Both the position numbers and the translations under genes were made by a program. A stretch of DNA of 64,000 bases from Coriaria nepalensis (taxonomy: Eukaryota > Streptophyta > Magnoliopsida > Cucurbitales > Coriariaceae), in NCBI GenBank assembly GCA_027186245.1, contig CP114493.1, positions 5,029,501 through 5,093,500 on the forward strand, in the 5' to 3' direction. Below, piece after piece: positions 46,909-58,389 of this stretch (within the stretch, counting starts at the first letter, position 1; every line of letters begins with the position of its first letter). The notes beneath the pieces are model-generated. The model saw only the letters and a list, made by a program, of their open reading frames with translations, was not told where the DNA came from and did not search any database.

Positions 46909-48848
46909 TTAGTCAAAATCGTAGCTTTTGTACACCAGGAAACTGCGAGTTCCAAAATAATTAGATGCAAGTGTCATTCCAACCAAGGTTGGCTGAGAGA
47001 ATGCTAATTGAGAACGTTCAAGGGCAATTCCTATGTAGAAACTTTTCCTGCAACCAAAAAGAAATGTGAGAGAAGTATCTTAAGTGTCTTGGCACTAGAG
47101 AGAATATCCAAATGAGAAACTTAGGTATTGGATCTAGGAAACCAAAGCTAAGACGACTAATTATGTGCAAGTATAATAGGACTACACAAAAGCACCCATT
47201 CCAAAACAGAGAAATGGAAAGATGAGATCAGGAATCGTAATTTACCTAGCAGCATCTAGTAAGTGGAGAGCAATATGCTTTCTTCTGTTAGATGGAGTGA
47301 CCCAAATGGCTTGAATACCACAAACAGCAGGTACAGCTACTTTTTCACACACAATAGCTCCATTTTCGTTCATATCCAACACCTTAGGATTTTCAACAGT
47401 GTTCCCTTTCCTTATGATTTCCCTCTGTAAAACAACATTCCCAAACAGGAGTTTAGCCGGGTTAGATTTCAGTTCCTTTGTTACAGCCCCACAAAGTTTT
47501 TCAGCCGGAGAACATGAGAAAACTTTGAATGCCTTCCTAATGGGCTCTGCTACTAAACATCCTACTATCCTTTGAAAAGAGACAAACATATAAACCTGCA
47601 AACATAAGAGTGACAAGGAAAGAAGAGCAGAAGCTCAATCAAGATCCTTTGGTTTTAATCAAATTGAGATCTAACCCTTCAATGGCTGCTGTAGTTCAAT
47701 AAATTTCTAAGCCGAACCAAGTGAAAACTAGAATTAGCACCTTACAGTTCTTGTAGGAAATCCATCCACTTCCAAGCTCTACTTCCATCACTTTTATGAC
47801 TTCCTCAACCTGCCCATATGATTTACAAGCTAGTCAAACAATTTGTTTATTGCCCAAGCAATACTAATCAAACATTTAGACTGCATAAGTAATCCCATTT
47901 TTCTCTTCCACTGAGAAATACGATTCTTATCTATTAGATTCAAGCGCCAAAGAAGAAAAGCTTTGAACCTTGTTCCTCTGGGCAAGAGGATCTGAATCCA
48001 ACACCAAAATGATCCGACCAGCTTCAAGAGATGGTATATGAACAATCCTTTCATTACACCAACCCTATAAAATGTGTACATCATTCCACAACACAAGTAC
48101 CAAAAAATACCAAGGAAATATAATTTATCAAGTAAGTTATGTGAATCATACCCTAAACGGAATTCCACAGGTATAGGTTTTATGAAATTCTTTGTGAGCT
48201 TTTTCATCATCTTCATCTCCAGGAGCATACTCGACCCCACAGGCGGAACATGAATGGAGAAGAAAATCAGACTGACCCAATTCTAAATGGTACTGAGTAT
48301 AACTTCTTTTCTTGTTCTTCTTAAGTGCTTTCGTTGATTGACTCGGTTCTCGTTTTGGTACTAAATTGTCTGAATTAGGATTCTTCACTGTCTGGCAGAC
48401 AGGCACTGAATTCGTCCCGTTTCTTCTTTTTTTTTCAGAATAAAATACCATATCTGTTAGCGAGCAACACAATGAAAACCTAATATCCTAATAATTCAAA
48501 ACGCTCATATTTGAAATTTCTGGGCCAGGAATTACAAAGTACATCTGAATATCCCGCAAAAAAAATAAATAAAATTATTAAAAATAAAAAAGGTCTACCC
48601 TGTCTTCTCAATTTATCTACATAAAATCAGAAAATACCAATGGCCAAATGGAAGGGACAGGATCAACAAAGAGTTTACCTATTTGGGTTCGGAGCTCTGC
48701 GCTTATATGTATTCACAAATTGATGCTGTGTCTTCTCCCAGATCGTCAATCCATCATCATCACCGTCCAAAATCGGAAGCGAATTTGACAGATTGGAATA
48801 AGAATCAGAAGAAGAGGGTTTGAAGAAGGTGATGATTTTGGATTGCAT
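46909..48848 (-). CDS. CTF7: Cohesin acetyltransferase CTF7/ECO1 (ESCO family)
   Basis: Six exons: 48848-48679, 48425-48152, 48064-47969, 47809-47741, 47595-47246, 47047-46909; 365 aa. The enzyme acetylates SMC3 during S phase to establish sister-chromatid cohesion. The N-terminus MQSKIITFF is a PIP box (Q-x-x-I-x-x-F-F, residues 2-9) for PCNA binding. Then comes [20 protein letters not shown] and a C2H2 zinc finger (C116, C119, H134, H138). The acetyltransferase part has [28 protein letters not shown] and QLAFSQPT...[11 protein letters not shown]. In the acetyl-CoA loop RRKHIA, position 310 is His where Arabidopsis has Gly; human ESCO proteins, as I recall them, have Lys there. The exon 2 acceptor is unusual: the strong AG at 48458 breaks the frame, so AAAAG|AAG at 48426 was chosen. 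Length is near the Arabidopsis protein (345 aa). Confidence 0.92.
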
Positions 48849-50522
48849 GAATGGATAAATCATCCAATAATCTACAAGCAAGAATCGAAACACCTATTCC
48901 ACCTTGATAATTAGGGTTCCTCCTGACTCTCTGAATTCTCCGTTTCAAATCAAAACACCTATTATGACTGCAAAAATTTCTCCTTGCCGACGGACTTGTA
49001 GCCGAAGTTGGTCTTCGCTTCCTTGACTGGTTAAATTTAGCGCCAGATAAAAAAGAAAGAGGGAAAATAAAAGCTAGATTGGTGAAATAGAGTCTAAATT
49101 TCCCGCCCTTTCTTTCGTTACAGTTTTCAATTTTTCAGTTTCTATCTTGTAACGGCCCATTACGTTTAAATGGGCTGCATGCTACTTCTTTCGATGAAAT
49201 CACGAGTCCAGTAAAGGCTCACTGCTAATGATTGGGTGAAGAATTTTTCACGGGTGGCTAAATTACTGGGTAAATGGGTTAAACCTTTTTTTCATCTAGC
49301 CTTGAGGCTTTAAGATGAAGCTACAAGATTGTGGGAGTTAGGAGTTGAAGACCTAAAAATCCAGATAATTAAGTAAAGTAAAGAGTCTAAAATATGAAAT
49401 AAAACTAAAAGAGGTAGCATAACAAAAAAGAGTAGAATAGTTATACTTTCCATGAAGAACTAAAATTGGGTGGGTCATGGGTTAGAGCTAAATCAATAAA
49501 AGAGTTAATGAATCGATCAATTTTAAATATATATATATTATTTTCATATTATTTATTATTTATCATATTATATTAAATTTATATATGATTAAAATGAATC
49601 GATCAATTATAAATATTATAAATTATTATTGGAAAAATAAGACTCACAATCTATATATTTAATTAAAACACATGAATTATGATTATTTGATCCATTTTTT
49701 AATCAGATTCATGGGTGAACAAATTTTATGCACTCCCTAAAATTGTGTATTATCTTTTTTTTCCTAATTAAAATTATTTTTTCAATTACTTTGCGTAGAT
49801 GATTCTGTGGAGCAAGTACATTTAGATAGAACAAGAAAAAGACGCGGCAAAACATGTATCGACCAAACAGGTCACACAATTACCTCTCACTCCTGGCACT
49901 GCCGATTATTTGGTACAAAGAAAATCAACATATAAACACACCAATTTACCTGCATGGTTATTACATCATATGGGGGCCAAGACATGACCACCAGCCTTTT
50001 TATGAGATCAACTGATTGGTAATTGACAAATCTAATAGCATTATTGGCGATGATCACGGTCATCTCATCTTTGCATTCCCCATGTGAGTCTGGTTTTGAA
50101 GACAATGATGGTGGGCTCCATGCAGGATGGGGAAACTGAATATCTTGTCCATTTTGAATTTTGATACTGTCTATGTAGTTGGGTTCTCATGGAATGACAC
50201 GTATCCTCACCCACATGACTGAAATGAACAAAGTTAATGCAATTCAATTTTTAAGAGTTCAAAATTCAACCACGATCTTCAATTTTCAGGATTCTCAAAA
50301 CTGATTCCAGACCTAAAAAGTGGAAGAATTCATCAATACTAGTATACTGATATTAAATATGCATCTGAAATCTACACCCAAATCCGAAGATACAACAGTT
50401 CGGAAGCACATTGACATTGAATTCCAATTCTGAACAAAAAGAAAACCTTTTGTATATTATATATACTATACACCAACAAAAAGCCAAAAGGGTACAAAAC
50501 AAAGAAACAAAGTACCTCTCTT
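48849..50522. other. CTF7 promoter side and 3' flank of the TMK gene
   Basis: 48849-49130 is the likely CTF7 leader and promoter. 49500-49750 is AT-rich, with aatgaatcgatcaatt twice (near 49507 and 49592). 49880-50520 probably includes the 3' UTR of the receptor kinase. Short frames here have no known family. Confidence 0.4.
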
Positions 50523-53500
50523 TTAACGACCATCAGCAGAAGTGAAAGACTCGGCAAACCCAGTTGGTCTTGCCGGGATGCTACCCTTGCTGTCTTGTAA
50601 ATCAACATAGCTGAATTCCTTTCCTTCTGATTCTTTCCATCCCTTCACCATCTGATTAAGAGGTAAGCTGTAATCGATTCCGGAATATTCCTCTGCTTCA
50701 TCATCAACAGGTTTCCATTTTTCAACGAGCGGCGAGAGTACATTTACGGCATGACCCATATCGGGCCTTTGGGTAGGTTCTCTTGCAGTGCAATGTCCAG
50801 CTAGTTCAGCAATCTTGGCAATGCTTTCATATGTATCTTCTTTAATGTCTAGTACTGGATCAATGGCAGCCATGAGCTTCTCCTTGTCTGATTTTATATG
50901 CCAGAACCATGCTGCCAAATATTGGCTTTCCTCGGGCCTGTTCTCATCAAGTGCCATTAGTCCCGTCAATAGCTCCATTAGTACAACTCCGTAACTAAAG
51001 ACATCAGCTTTTGTAGTGATTTTTCCTGTCACTGTATATTTCGGCTCACAAAAATTCTAGTTAGGATATGGCATTCACAAAGTAAAGTTAGAAGTAATAG
51101 ATGCACGTTGCAGAAACAAGGTTTAAACCTTATAACTAGATTGGCTACAGCGTCGGATTAATCCATTTATTCTTATCAAATTTGATGCGTAAGTATCCAA
51201 ATATGGCAAAACATTTTTTACAGTACCGTTCATTGTGATATTTAAGAGATTGTGCAATAGGAAAACAACTTAGAAAGTTTACCTGCATATTCTGGTGCCA
51301 AATAACCGAAAGTCCCTGCAAGTTTGGTCACGACTGATTTTTGTTTACCATCAGGTGCAAGTTTGACCAACCCAAAATCTGATACTTTCGCTCTATAATC
51401 ATCACCAAGTAGGATATTTGAAGGTTTAAGATCGCGGTGGATAAAACTTTGGTGGGCCAGACTATGCAAATACTCCATTCCTCTAGCAACGTCCAAGGCA
51501 ATGTTTAACCTCCTCTTCCAAGAGAGAGGCTCCAACTTAAAACTTTTCCAATGGAAAAGATGCCTGCTGAGAGCTCCTTGAGGCATATACTCATAAACAA
51601 GGATTCTCTCATTCCCTCCAGTGGAGTACCCAAGAAGGGATACCAAATGCCGGTGCCGTACCTTTGAAAGAACTGCGATTTCAGCCTGGAATTCATCCAA
51701 GGCTTTATTGCTAATAATACTGGCCTCCATTCTTTTGACTGCTATCTTTGTTCCATCTTCCAATTCTCCCTTGTAAACCACACCAAACCCACCACGACCA
51801 AGCTCATTCTCTGAGGAAAAATTCTTTGTCACGTTTCTCAGTATTTGGACTGAAATGACAAGATTCCCAGATTCAATGACGTGAGATTCACCAGTCCCGT
51901 TGCTGTGTCTACTTGCAGAACCACTCCCTGTTAGTGTAGATAGGCTCCCATTGGTGTTATTTGCAAGAACGATCTTAACCATATTATCTGGGTCAGATGG
52001 ATCTCTAGGATGAATGACGAGAGAGCTTGGAGCCTGGAAGTTTTGTTTTCTCTTCTTCAAGCAATAGATAGATAGGGGAATGATTAGACAGGTAATAAGG
52101 GCGACACTTACAACAGGGGCTACAATGGCAACTAAAATAGATGCTTTGGAATTCTTAGATTTTGTTGAACCAGTAGAATCTGAACCAGACCCTGTCGTTG
52201 AGGGAGATCGGCTATCAGGTGGAGACTCTGAACCTCCTGCTCCTGGAGATGGAGTTGTTGTAGAGGGACTACTAGCAACAAGAGGATTACCATAAACAAC
52301 AACTTTCACAGATTTGCTAAAGCTCGGTAAGGGAGGAGATATATTATTCCCACTTAAATCCAAATATGTCAGAGACTTTAAGGTAGTCCAATTTGTGGGA
52401 ATCTGACCACTCAAACTGTTGTTCTGAAGTCTAATCTGTGTAAGAGAGCCCAACTTTGCAATCGAAGGACTCAAAGTCCCATTTAGACTTGACTTAGGCA
52501 GATTAATACCAGATATATTTCCGTTCAAATCGCAACTCAATCCCAACCACAATTGTTGGCACGGTTGATTACCAGACCAAGAAGACACAAGTTTTCTAGG
52601 ATAATTTAATGAACCAAGAAACTCTATTAGTGCCATAACTTCTGGAGCACAAGGTGTCCCATGTGTGGATTGACAGAATGAATTAGAAGAAAAACTCACT
52701 TGAGATGTTTTAAATTTTGGGATTGGACCCATGAGTTGATTATTGTTCAAATCTAAATGGCTCAAATTCATGTTCGCCAAGCTATCAGGGATTAAACCAA
52801 CAAAACTATTACCATTTAGATTGAGATCCTGTAAGAGAGTTAAATTACCGATGCTCTCCGGAATTATCCCTGTAAAATGGTTTCCATGAAGCCAAAGACT
52901 GTTAAGCGAGCTCATGGTCGTCACCACATCAATCGGACCGGTTAATCCACCACCACCTTGATTATTCAGCCAAAGCATCTGTAAAATCATCCCTTCAAAG
53001 GATGCCGGAATCTCACCGGACAGTCTATTGTTAGACAGCAGCAGAACTGTCAAAGACGACATGGAGCCAAGAAAATCCGGCAAAGGACCAGCCAAATTAC
53101 AGCTCATACAAGTGAGATTGGTCAACTGTGCTGAGTTTTTCAAATCAATAGGGAAAATCCAGCCTGAGCTACCATTCAAATTGTTGTAATCCAATGCCAA
53201 GACTTCCAGATTATCAAGACCAGAGAAAAAATCAGCCGGAATTGATGTGAAATTGTTCGAATTCAGGTATGCATACTTCAAATTCTTCAAGCCCCTAAAA
53301 GAAGGCAAATCGCCACTGAACTGATTCCTCTGGAAACCCAAATTTAAGAGCATGGAGAGCTGGTTGAAATTCTTAGGCAAAGGACCCTGTAAACCTAAAT
53401 TCTGCACCTGAATTTGCGAAACTCTCGAACCAGTGCAAAACACATGAGGCCAGCTATTTCCGCACGGATCATTATCATTTTCAGGCCATTTCAAGAGCTC

Positions 53501-53629
53501 CGGATTCTTCAACCCGTTCTTGAACTGGTTGAGAATATCGAGGTCGTTTGAGTCCGTAGCGCTAAAAGCCACCGAAAGTAGAGCGAGAAGGAATGCGAAA
53601 ATGAGCTTGTTTCTTCGAAGTTCTCTCAT
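50523..53629 (-). CDS. TMK-type leucine-rich-repeat receptor kinase
   Basis: Two exons, 53629-51283 and 51031-50523, joined in phase 1 by a 251-bp GT-AG intron inside the activation/APE region; 951 aa. TMKs are plasma-membrane receptor-like kinases in auxin signalling, with ABP1-type partners outside and ROP GTPase or phosphatase targets inside. Signal peptide residues 1-23; first LRR cap with NDPCGNSWPHVFC (53-65); leucine-rich repeats to about 305; a second cap PCQQLWLGLSC (356-366) and further repeats; Ser/Pro-rich juxtamembrane 452-495; membrane span 498-520 (ILVAIVAPVVSVALITCLII); kinase from about 604 with GRGGFGVVYKG (611-621), K632, HRDLKPSN (731-738), DFG (751-753) and GTFGYLAPEYA. 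All catalytic residues are present. The split LRR domain with a non-LRR island is the TMK hallmark. The paralogue is not assigned. The start is the only ATG giving a signal peptide. Confidence 0.95.
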
Positions 53630-54204
53630 GGAAGATCTGTGATGTTGCAGAACGGTTTATGAAATAGCATTAGAAACTCGAGCAGTGGCAGTGAAGAAGC
53701 AGCTTCAATTGGCCATTAATGGCGGTTTCTGAGACTACAAATCTGAATTCTCGCATGAAGCTGAGAGAGAATCACAGAGTTCAGTGAACAGTGGCGAGAC
53801 GAGTGAAACAGAATCAGATTAAAAGGAAAAGAGTGAGCAGTGAGGAGAATCAAGGTTGAAGAAGAAGAAGAAGAAAAGGGGCGCAATTAAGCATCAATGT
53901 AGGATCTCTTATGAGAAAATTTCAATATCAGAGGTCAAAATGGAAATACTTTGGAAACGAAGCAGAGAGGACAAACTGTAAGAGAAAAAAAATCATTTAT
54001 TATTTTCGTTTTTAAGACGATTTTCGTATGACTGTGCCGTTACGGGTCTGGGTAACGACGTGTTAAAGAAGCTTTTGCGTTTTGTCCATCATCTCCCACT
54101 TGTCTGTTGCCGCCGCGCATCTTTACCCGCCTTTAAATATTTTTGTCTGATTCGATTTAAGGATATTTCTGTCTTTCCACGATTTCCAATAAAGTAAAAT
54201 ATAT
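53630..54204. other. TMK 5' leader and promoter side
   Basis: Upstream of the ATG on the minus strand. Plus strand shows a purine-rich gaagaagaagaagaaaag at about 53858-53878, i.e. a CT-rich leader on the coding strand, common in plant 5' UTRs. Confidence 0.45.
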
Positions 54205-54615
54205 ACTTAGGCGTGGACAAAAATACCACGAAAGGGTATCGGTACCGTTTTTTATATAGTTAATATCAGTATTAATACCTATAAATTTATATTTCATACC
54301 ACTAGCATTTAGTATTAAATATTTTTATAAAACAATATTACTTATTTTTAAAAATTTATATTATTTATATATTAATTATATTACAAAAAAATTATTATTT
54401 TAAATGTAGTATATATTTTTTTTTTTTTGTTTCAATTTATATATATTTATATATTTAATTTATTTATATATATATATAAAAGTAACCGGAATCAAAATCG
54501 ATTCTGATACTGAATTTTAGTACCGGTTTTGGTACCGAAATTAGTATTATTTTTCAAATTTCCGACCTAATTGGTACCGATACTTTTATCACTATCGGAA
54601 AAAAAGGTCACCCCA
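54205..54615. repeat. GGTACCG-rich repeat, possible MITE
   Basis: Starts near taggcgtggacaaaaatacc and carries several ggtaccg/cggtacc words at both ends (54240, 54520, 54535, 54573) around an AT-rich core. Structure recalls the GGCCCG-rich elements in this window. Terminal inverted repeats and a target duplication could not be shown. Confidence 0.35.
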
Positions 54616-55789
54616 AATTAATTAAATGTTTATAATAATTAAAAAATTTTAAAAATATGATCAAACTTTATGAAAAAAAATTCACATTAGTTATTTTTTA
54701 TTTTTTATTTAACTTTATTTTGAATTTTTTAAATTTGAAAGATGAGTTTAATAAAATACATTTTTTTTATTCTAATTCTCTTATTACTTATTTTATTAAA
54801 ATAATTATAATAAATAATGTTCTCTTATTAATTTTCTTATTAACAAAATTAAAAATTTTAATTAATTTAGAAAATAGAATAAAGAACTTAAAATGTAATT
54901 ATCTAAAAAATTATTAATTAAAGTGTCATACTTCAAGAAGAAGAAGAAGATGTGTCCGTACTTAGGAAAAATGAACATATTCAAAAGAAAATTTATTTCT
55001 CAATGTCTTAAGTTAATTTAGACATTGGAAAATTGAGAAATGAAAACATCATAAATTTTTTTCCAATTTCACAATGTCTTAAGCGAAGGTATACATCGGG
55101 AAATTAGTAAAAAGAAATAAAATCAAATTATTTCCCAATTTCTTGAGTCTTAAGCTAAGATAGACATTAGGAAATTAGATAAATAAATTGTTACACTTTA
55201 CATTTATATTTCTCGATTTCCTAATATCTCACAAAACTTAAGATATTGGAAAAACAGACAAATTGGACAAAACAGACAAACAGACTATATAAATAGTCTT
55301 AAGAGCATACTGATTTCACTTATGTTTCTCCTTCTATAGAGAGAAAAGCTTTCTCATAATCATATGCTTTGATAGTGAGTGGAATAAGAAAGAGAAATCA
55401 TTTTATTAGCATGCCAATACATTGAAGGAACAACTGGAGTTTCAGTTGAATCTAATATTACGTATAATCAGTTATTGAAAATTGAGACATCAAAAAATCG
55501 GGAACTAAACTCACACATCACCAATCAGAATTCCAACTCAGTTTAATAACAATACCCTAGACTAATGATATTTCTTCAATTGTAATGAATGTTAGTTATT
55601 TTAAATGAATTATACTTATTCATCAGAGTTTTGGTTTATGGTTTGTATTAAATGATTTTTGTTGGTTGCTGCAATTTTGTTGAATGAATGGTTGTACTTA
55701 ATAGTTTTAGTTGGTTGGTATTTGTTCATTAGGGTTTTGTTGGTTTTGGTTTAAGGATGCATCAAGCAATCGAGATTAGGTGTTAAAGG

Positions 55790-56115
55790 TTAAACATTTC
55801 ATCTATTAATCCAAATGTTAAACCTTTGAGAGATATAAAGTTTAGGCTTTAGGTTTAAGATGAAAGATCTTAGCCTTAGCGCTTAAGATGAAATGTTTAA
55901 AGTTTAAAGTTTAATATGAAATGTTTAAGGTTTAGTGTTTAAGATAAAAAAAGATGAAAAGTTCAACTCAAGATGAAAGGTTTAAACTTTAGGTTTAATA
56001 CGAAAGGTTTAAGGTTAAGGTTTAAAATGAAAGGTCTAAAACTTTGGGGTTTAAGATAAAATATTCAACCTTTAGGGTTCAAAACTAAGAGTTTAAGATG
56101 AAAGGATTTGATAGA
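55790..56115. repeat. Degenerate short-period array (tttaagatgaaaggtttaagg-like)
   Basis: Repeated phrases gatgaaaggttta, aggtttaagg and ggtttaagatgaaa recur about ten times, with irregular spacing of roughly 20-30 bp. It superficially resembles degenerate telomeric ttaggg DNA but the dominant word is different. Confidence 0.7.
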
Positions 56116-56119
56116 AAGG

Positions 56120-57040
56120 TGTAACTTTTAGTTATTAGAGTTTCATAGAAATGTTAGACCTTTATATTCTCTTATAAGAGATTCCATCTTTTTGTTTCTA
56201 AATATAATATCTAGACATTACGTAATAAGAGAAAGATCCAAACTTATAGTGAAGTAATGAAATGTTTAACCTTTAACCTTTAGGTAATAGAGTTTCATAG
56301 AAATATTGGACATTTATGTTCTTTTGTGAGAGATTCAATATTTTTGTTTCTAAATATAATATAGACATTAGATAATGATAGAAATATCCAACTTATGTGA
56401 ATTAATGAAATGTCAACCTTTGTGGTTCTATGTGTAACCTTTAGGTATTATGGTTTCATATAAAAGTTAGATCTTTATGTTCTATTATGTGAGATTCAAC
56501 ATTTTTTGTTACAAATATAATGTTTAAATATTGGGTAACAATAGAAAAATCTAAACTTAATGTGAAGTAATAAAATATTCAATCTTTGTGTTTCTATGTG
56601 TAACCTTTAAGTATTAGGATTTCATAAAAATGTTGAATCTTTATGTTACATTGTGTTAGATCCAACTTTTTTTGTTCCAAACATAATGTTTATACATTGG
56701 ATACTGATACAAAGATCTAAACTTAATGTGAAGTAATGAAAAGTTCAAATTTTGTGGTTGTACGTGTAATTTTCAGATATTAGGGTTTCATACATAGAAA
56801 GGTTTGATATTTATGTTCTTTTGTGTGAGATCTAACTTTTTTGTTCAAAACATAATGTTTAGACATTGGATAATGATAGAAAGATCAAAAATCAATGTGA
56901 AGTAATGAAAATTTCAACATTTGTGGTTCAATGTGTAATCTTTAGATATTAGATTTCATAGTAATGTTGGATTTGTATGTTCTTTTATATGAGATCCAAC
57001 TTTTTTTGTTCCAAACATAATGTTTAGACATTAGACAAAA
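56120..57040. repeat. Tandem array, six units of ~160 bp
   Basis: Variants of gtgtaacctttaggtatta plus tttcatagaaatgtt start at about 56122, 56283, 56432, 56608, 56765 and 56931 (spacing 149-176 bp). Each unit continues with a ttatgttcttttgtgagat phrase, then ataatgtttagacattgg, and aatgtgaagtaatgaaa. Units differ by scattered changes and small indels. No coding frame. Confidence 0.85.
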
Positions 57041-58100
57041 TAAATATAATTTTTTTTTTATCCGATTTCCCGATGTCTTATGATTATTACATGATGTCTT
57101 TAAAAACTTAAGACATCAAAAAATTAGGTCAAAAAAACAAAAACTTTTTTTTACCCAATTTTTCGATGTCTGAAGTTTTGAAAGATATCGAAAAATTAGA
57201 TAAATAGAAATAAAACCTTCAAGAGTTCACCTGTAAATAGAATAATACTCAAATCATAACACTTATAAACATATTCAATAACTCAATTGATCAGACCATC
57301 ATTAGAGACATTCAATATAAACATGTTCAATAACTTAATCATCAAACTCTAGAGTCATTACAAAATATAGTTTACTTTCCTAATCGAAAGTGTACTTTAC
57401 AAATGAAAAACAATATCAACACCTAATAAATGTCTAAATATCAAGTTCTTTTGTCTCTTCTTGAAGTGTCCTCTCATAATTGTCTTCTAAAGTCTGCGTT
57501 CACTAGTGATTATTTTAGTAGTAACACTTGACACAAACTCAGAAAACAACAAAAAACAAATTATAAGTGGCAGAACTACCTTTAGTTTATTCTTTTCATC
57601 TTTGATCTTTTTGAGTTACTTTGTGGTATCATCTACATTCTTAGAAATTCTTGAAAAATACAACTTCAGCTAAATTATAGAATGAGAAATTACTACTTAA
57701 TAATGGAAATTGAGAAAAAACAATCGCACTTCTAAGTTGTTTAAGTAATAATTAAGTGATTTCATATTACATGAGTAGTTTCATATTATATCTTAATTCT
57801 CAACAAGACATAAAATAATCGAACTCCAAGAAACCACATCTATTTCATGCATTCCATCAAACACCTTTCATGATTTATATAAATAACATAATTGCCCATA
57901 CATATTAAGTAACGAGATTTCCACTATATAAAGCATTAATTATTTTTCAATGTATCTTTTCCCGAATGCCATATCATTAATACTAGAACAAACTCTTGGA
58001 ACTGATGAGAATTACATCAATAAGGAGTTCATGGAAAAAACTGTGTTTGACATAGAAGAAAATATGAATTTGTTAATAAAAGAAAAGTGAAATTGACATA

Positions 58101-58245
58101 CATGCGTTGATAAATTAGATGAACCTTTGTCTATTGCTTCAATAACAAATTTCAAATATTTCGGGTTGTTCATGGCTCTGCCTCCAACGACTACATTTTG
58201 CCGCCGCTTCCCTTTGTTTTTCATCTCAGAAAGCCTACTAACCAT
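58101..58245 (-). CDS. Possible first exon of an unknown gene
   Basis: ATG at 58245 opens MVSRLSEMKNKGKRRQN, continuing to LSTHV-type sequence where acgcat|gtatgt forms a strong splice donor (exon end about 58101). The reading is basic (KNKGKRRQ) and then amphipathic (NPKYLKFVIEAIDKGSSN). A lysine-rich stretch near 57590-57640 on the same strand (LKKIKDEKNKLK) ends in AAAG|GTAG and could be another exon. I do not recognise the protein and could not build a full model. Confidence 0.25.
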
Positions 58246-58389
58246 AATTTCTTTTGGAAACTTGAATCTTCTTATTCGAAATTAAAAATTAAAGTAGAAA
58301 GAATGAAAAAGATGAAAAGGTTCGAAAAAGAAGAAAAGCTTAGAGCGATTTTTATTCTCTGCGTGAGGTATTGTTCCTATTAGAGGGAA

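Larger units (their letters stand above)
54928..57468. mobile_element. Possible CACTA-like non-autonomous element carrying repeat arrays
   Basis: The left end catacttcaagaagaag (54928) matches the reverse complement of the right end (57468, cacttcaagaagag). Just inside, short inverted-repeat units of the type aatttcc-x-atgtctta ... gacat-x-ggaaatt occur four times at the left (about 54998, 55066, 55132, 55210) and twice at the right (57060-57205). Such subterminal hairpin units beside a CACTt-type terminus suggest a CACTA element. No transposase is seen and no 3-bp target duplication was confirmed. The interior is made up of the two repeat arrays listed separately. Confidence 0.4.

Noticed and set aside
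52080..52295. Plus-strand 71-aa frame inside the TMK gene
   Set aside because: Antisense shadow of the juxtamembrane coding region of the receptor kinase; no family, no promoter.
54657..54917. Plus-strand 86-aa frame
   Set aside because: Composed almost wholly of K, N, I, L and F from AT-rich DNA; chance open frame.
55790..56115. Interstitial telomere repeat
   Set aside because: The repeated word is ggtttaag/gatgaaag, not tttaggg in phase, so it is only superficially telomere-like.
56120..57040. CRISPR-like array
   Set aside because: Units are ~160-bp tandem copies without short identical repeats and unique spacers, in a eukaryotic nuclear context.
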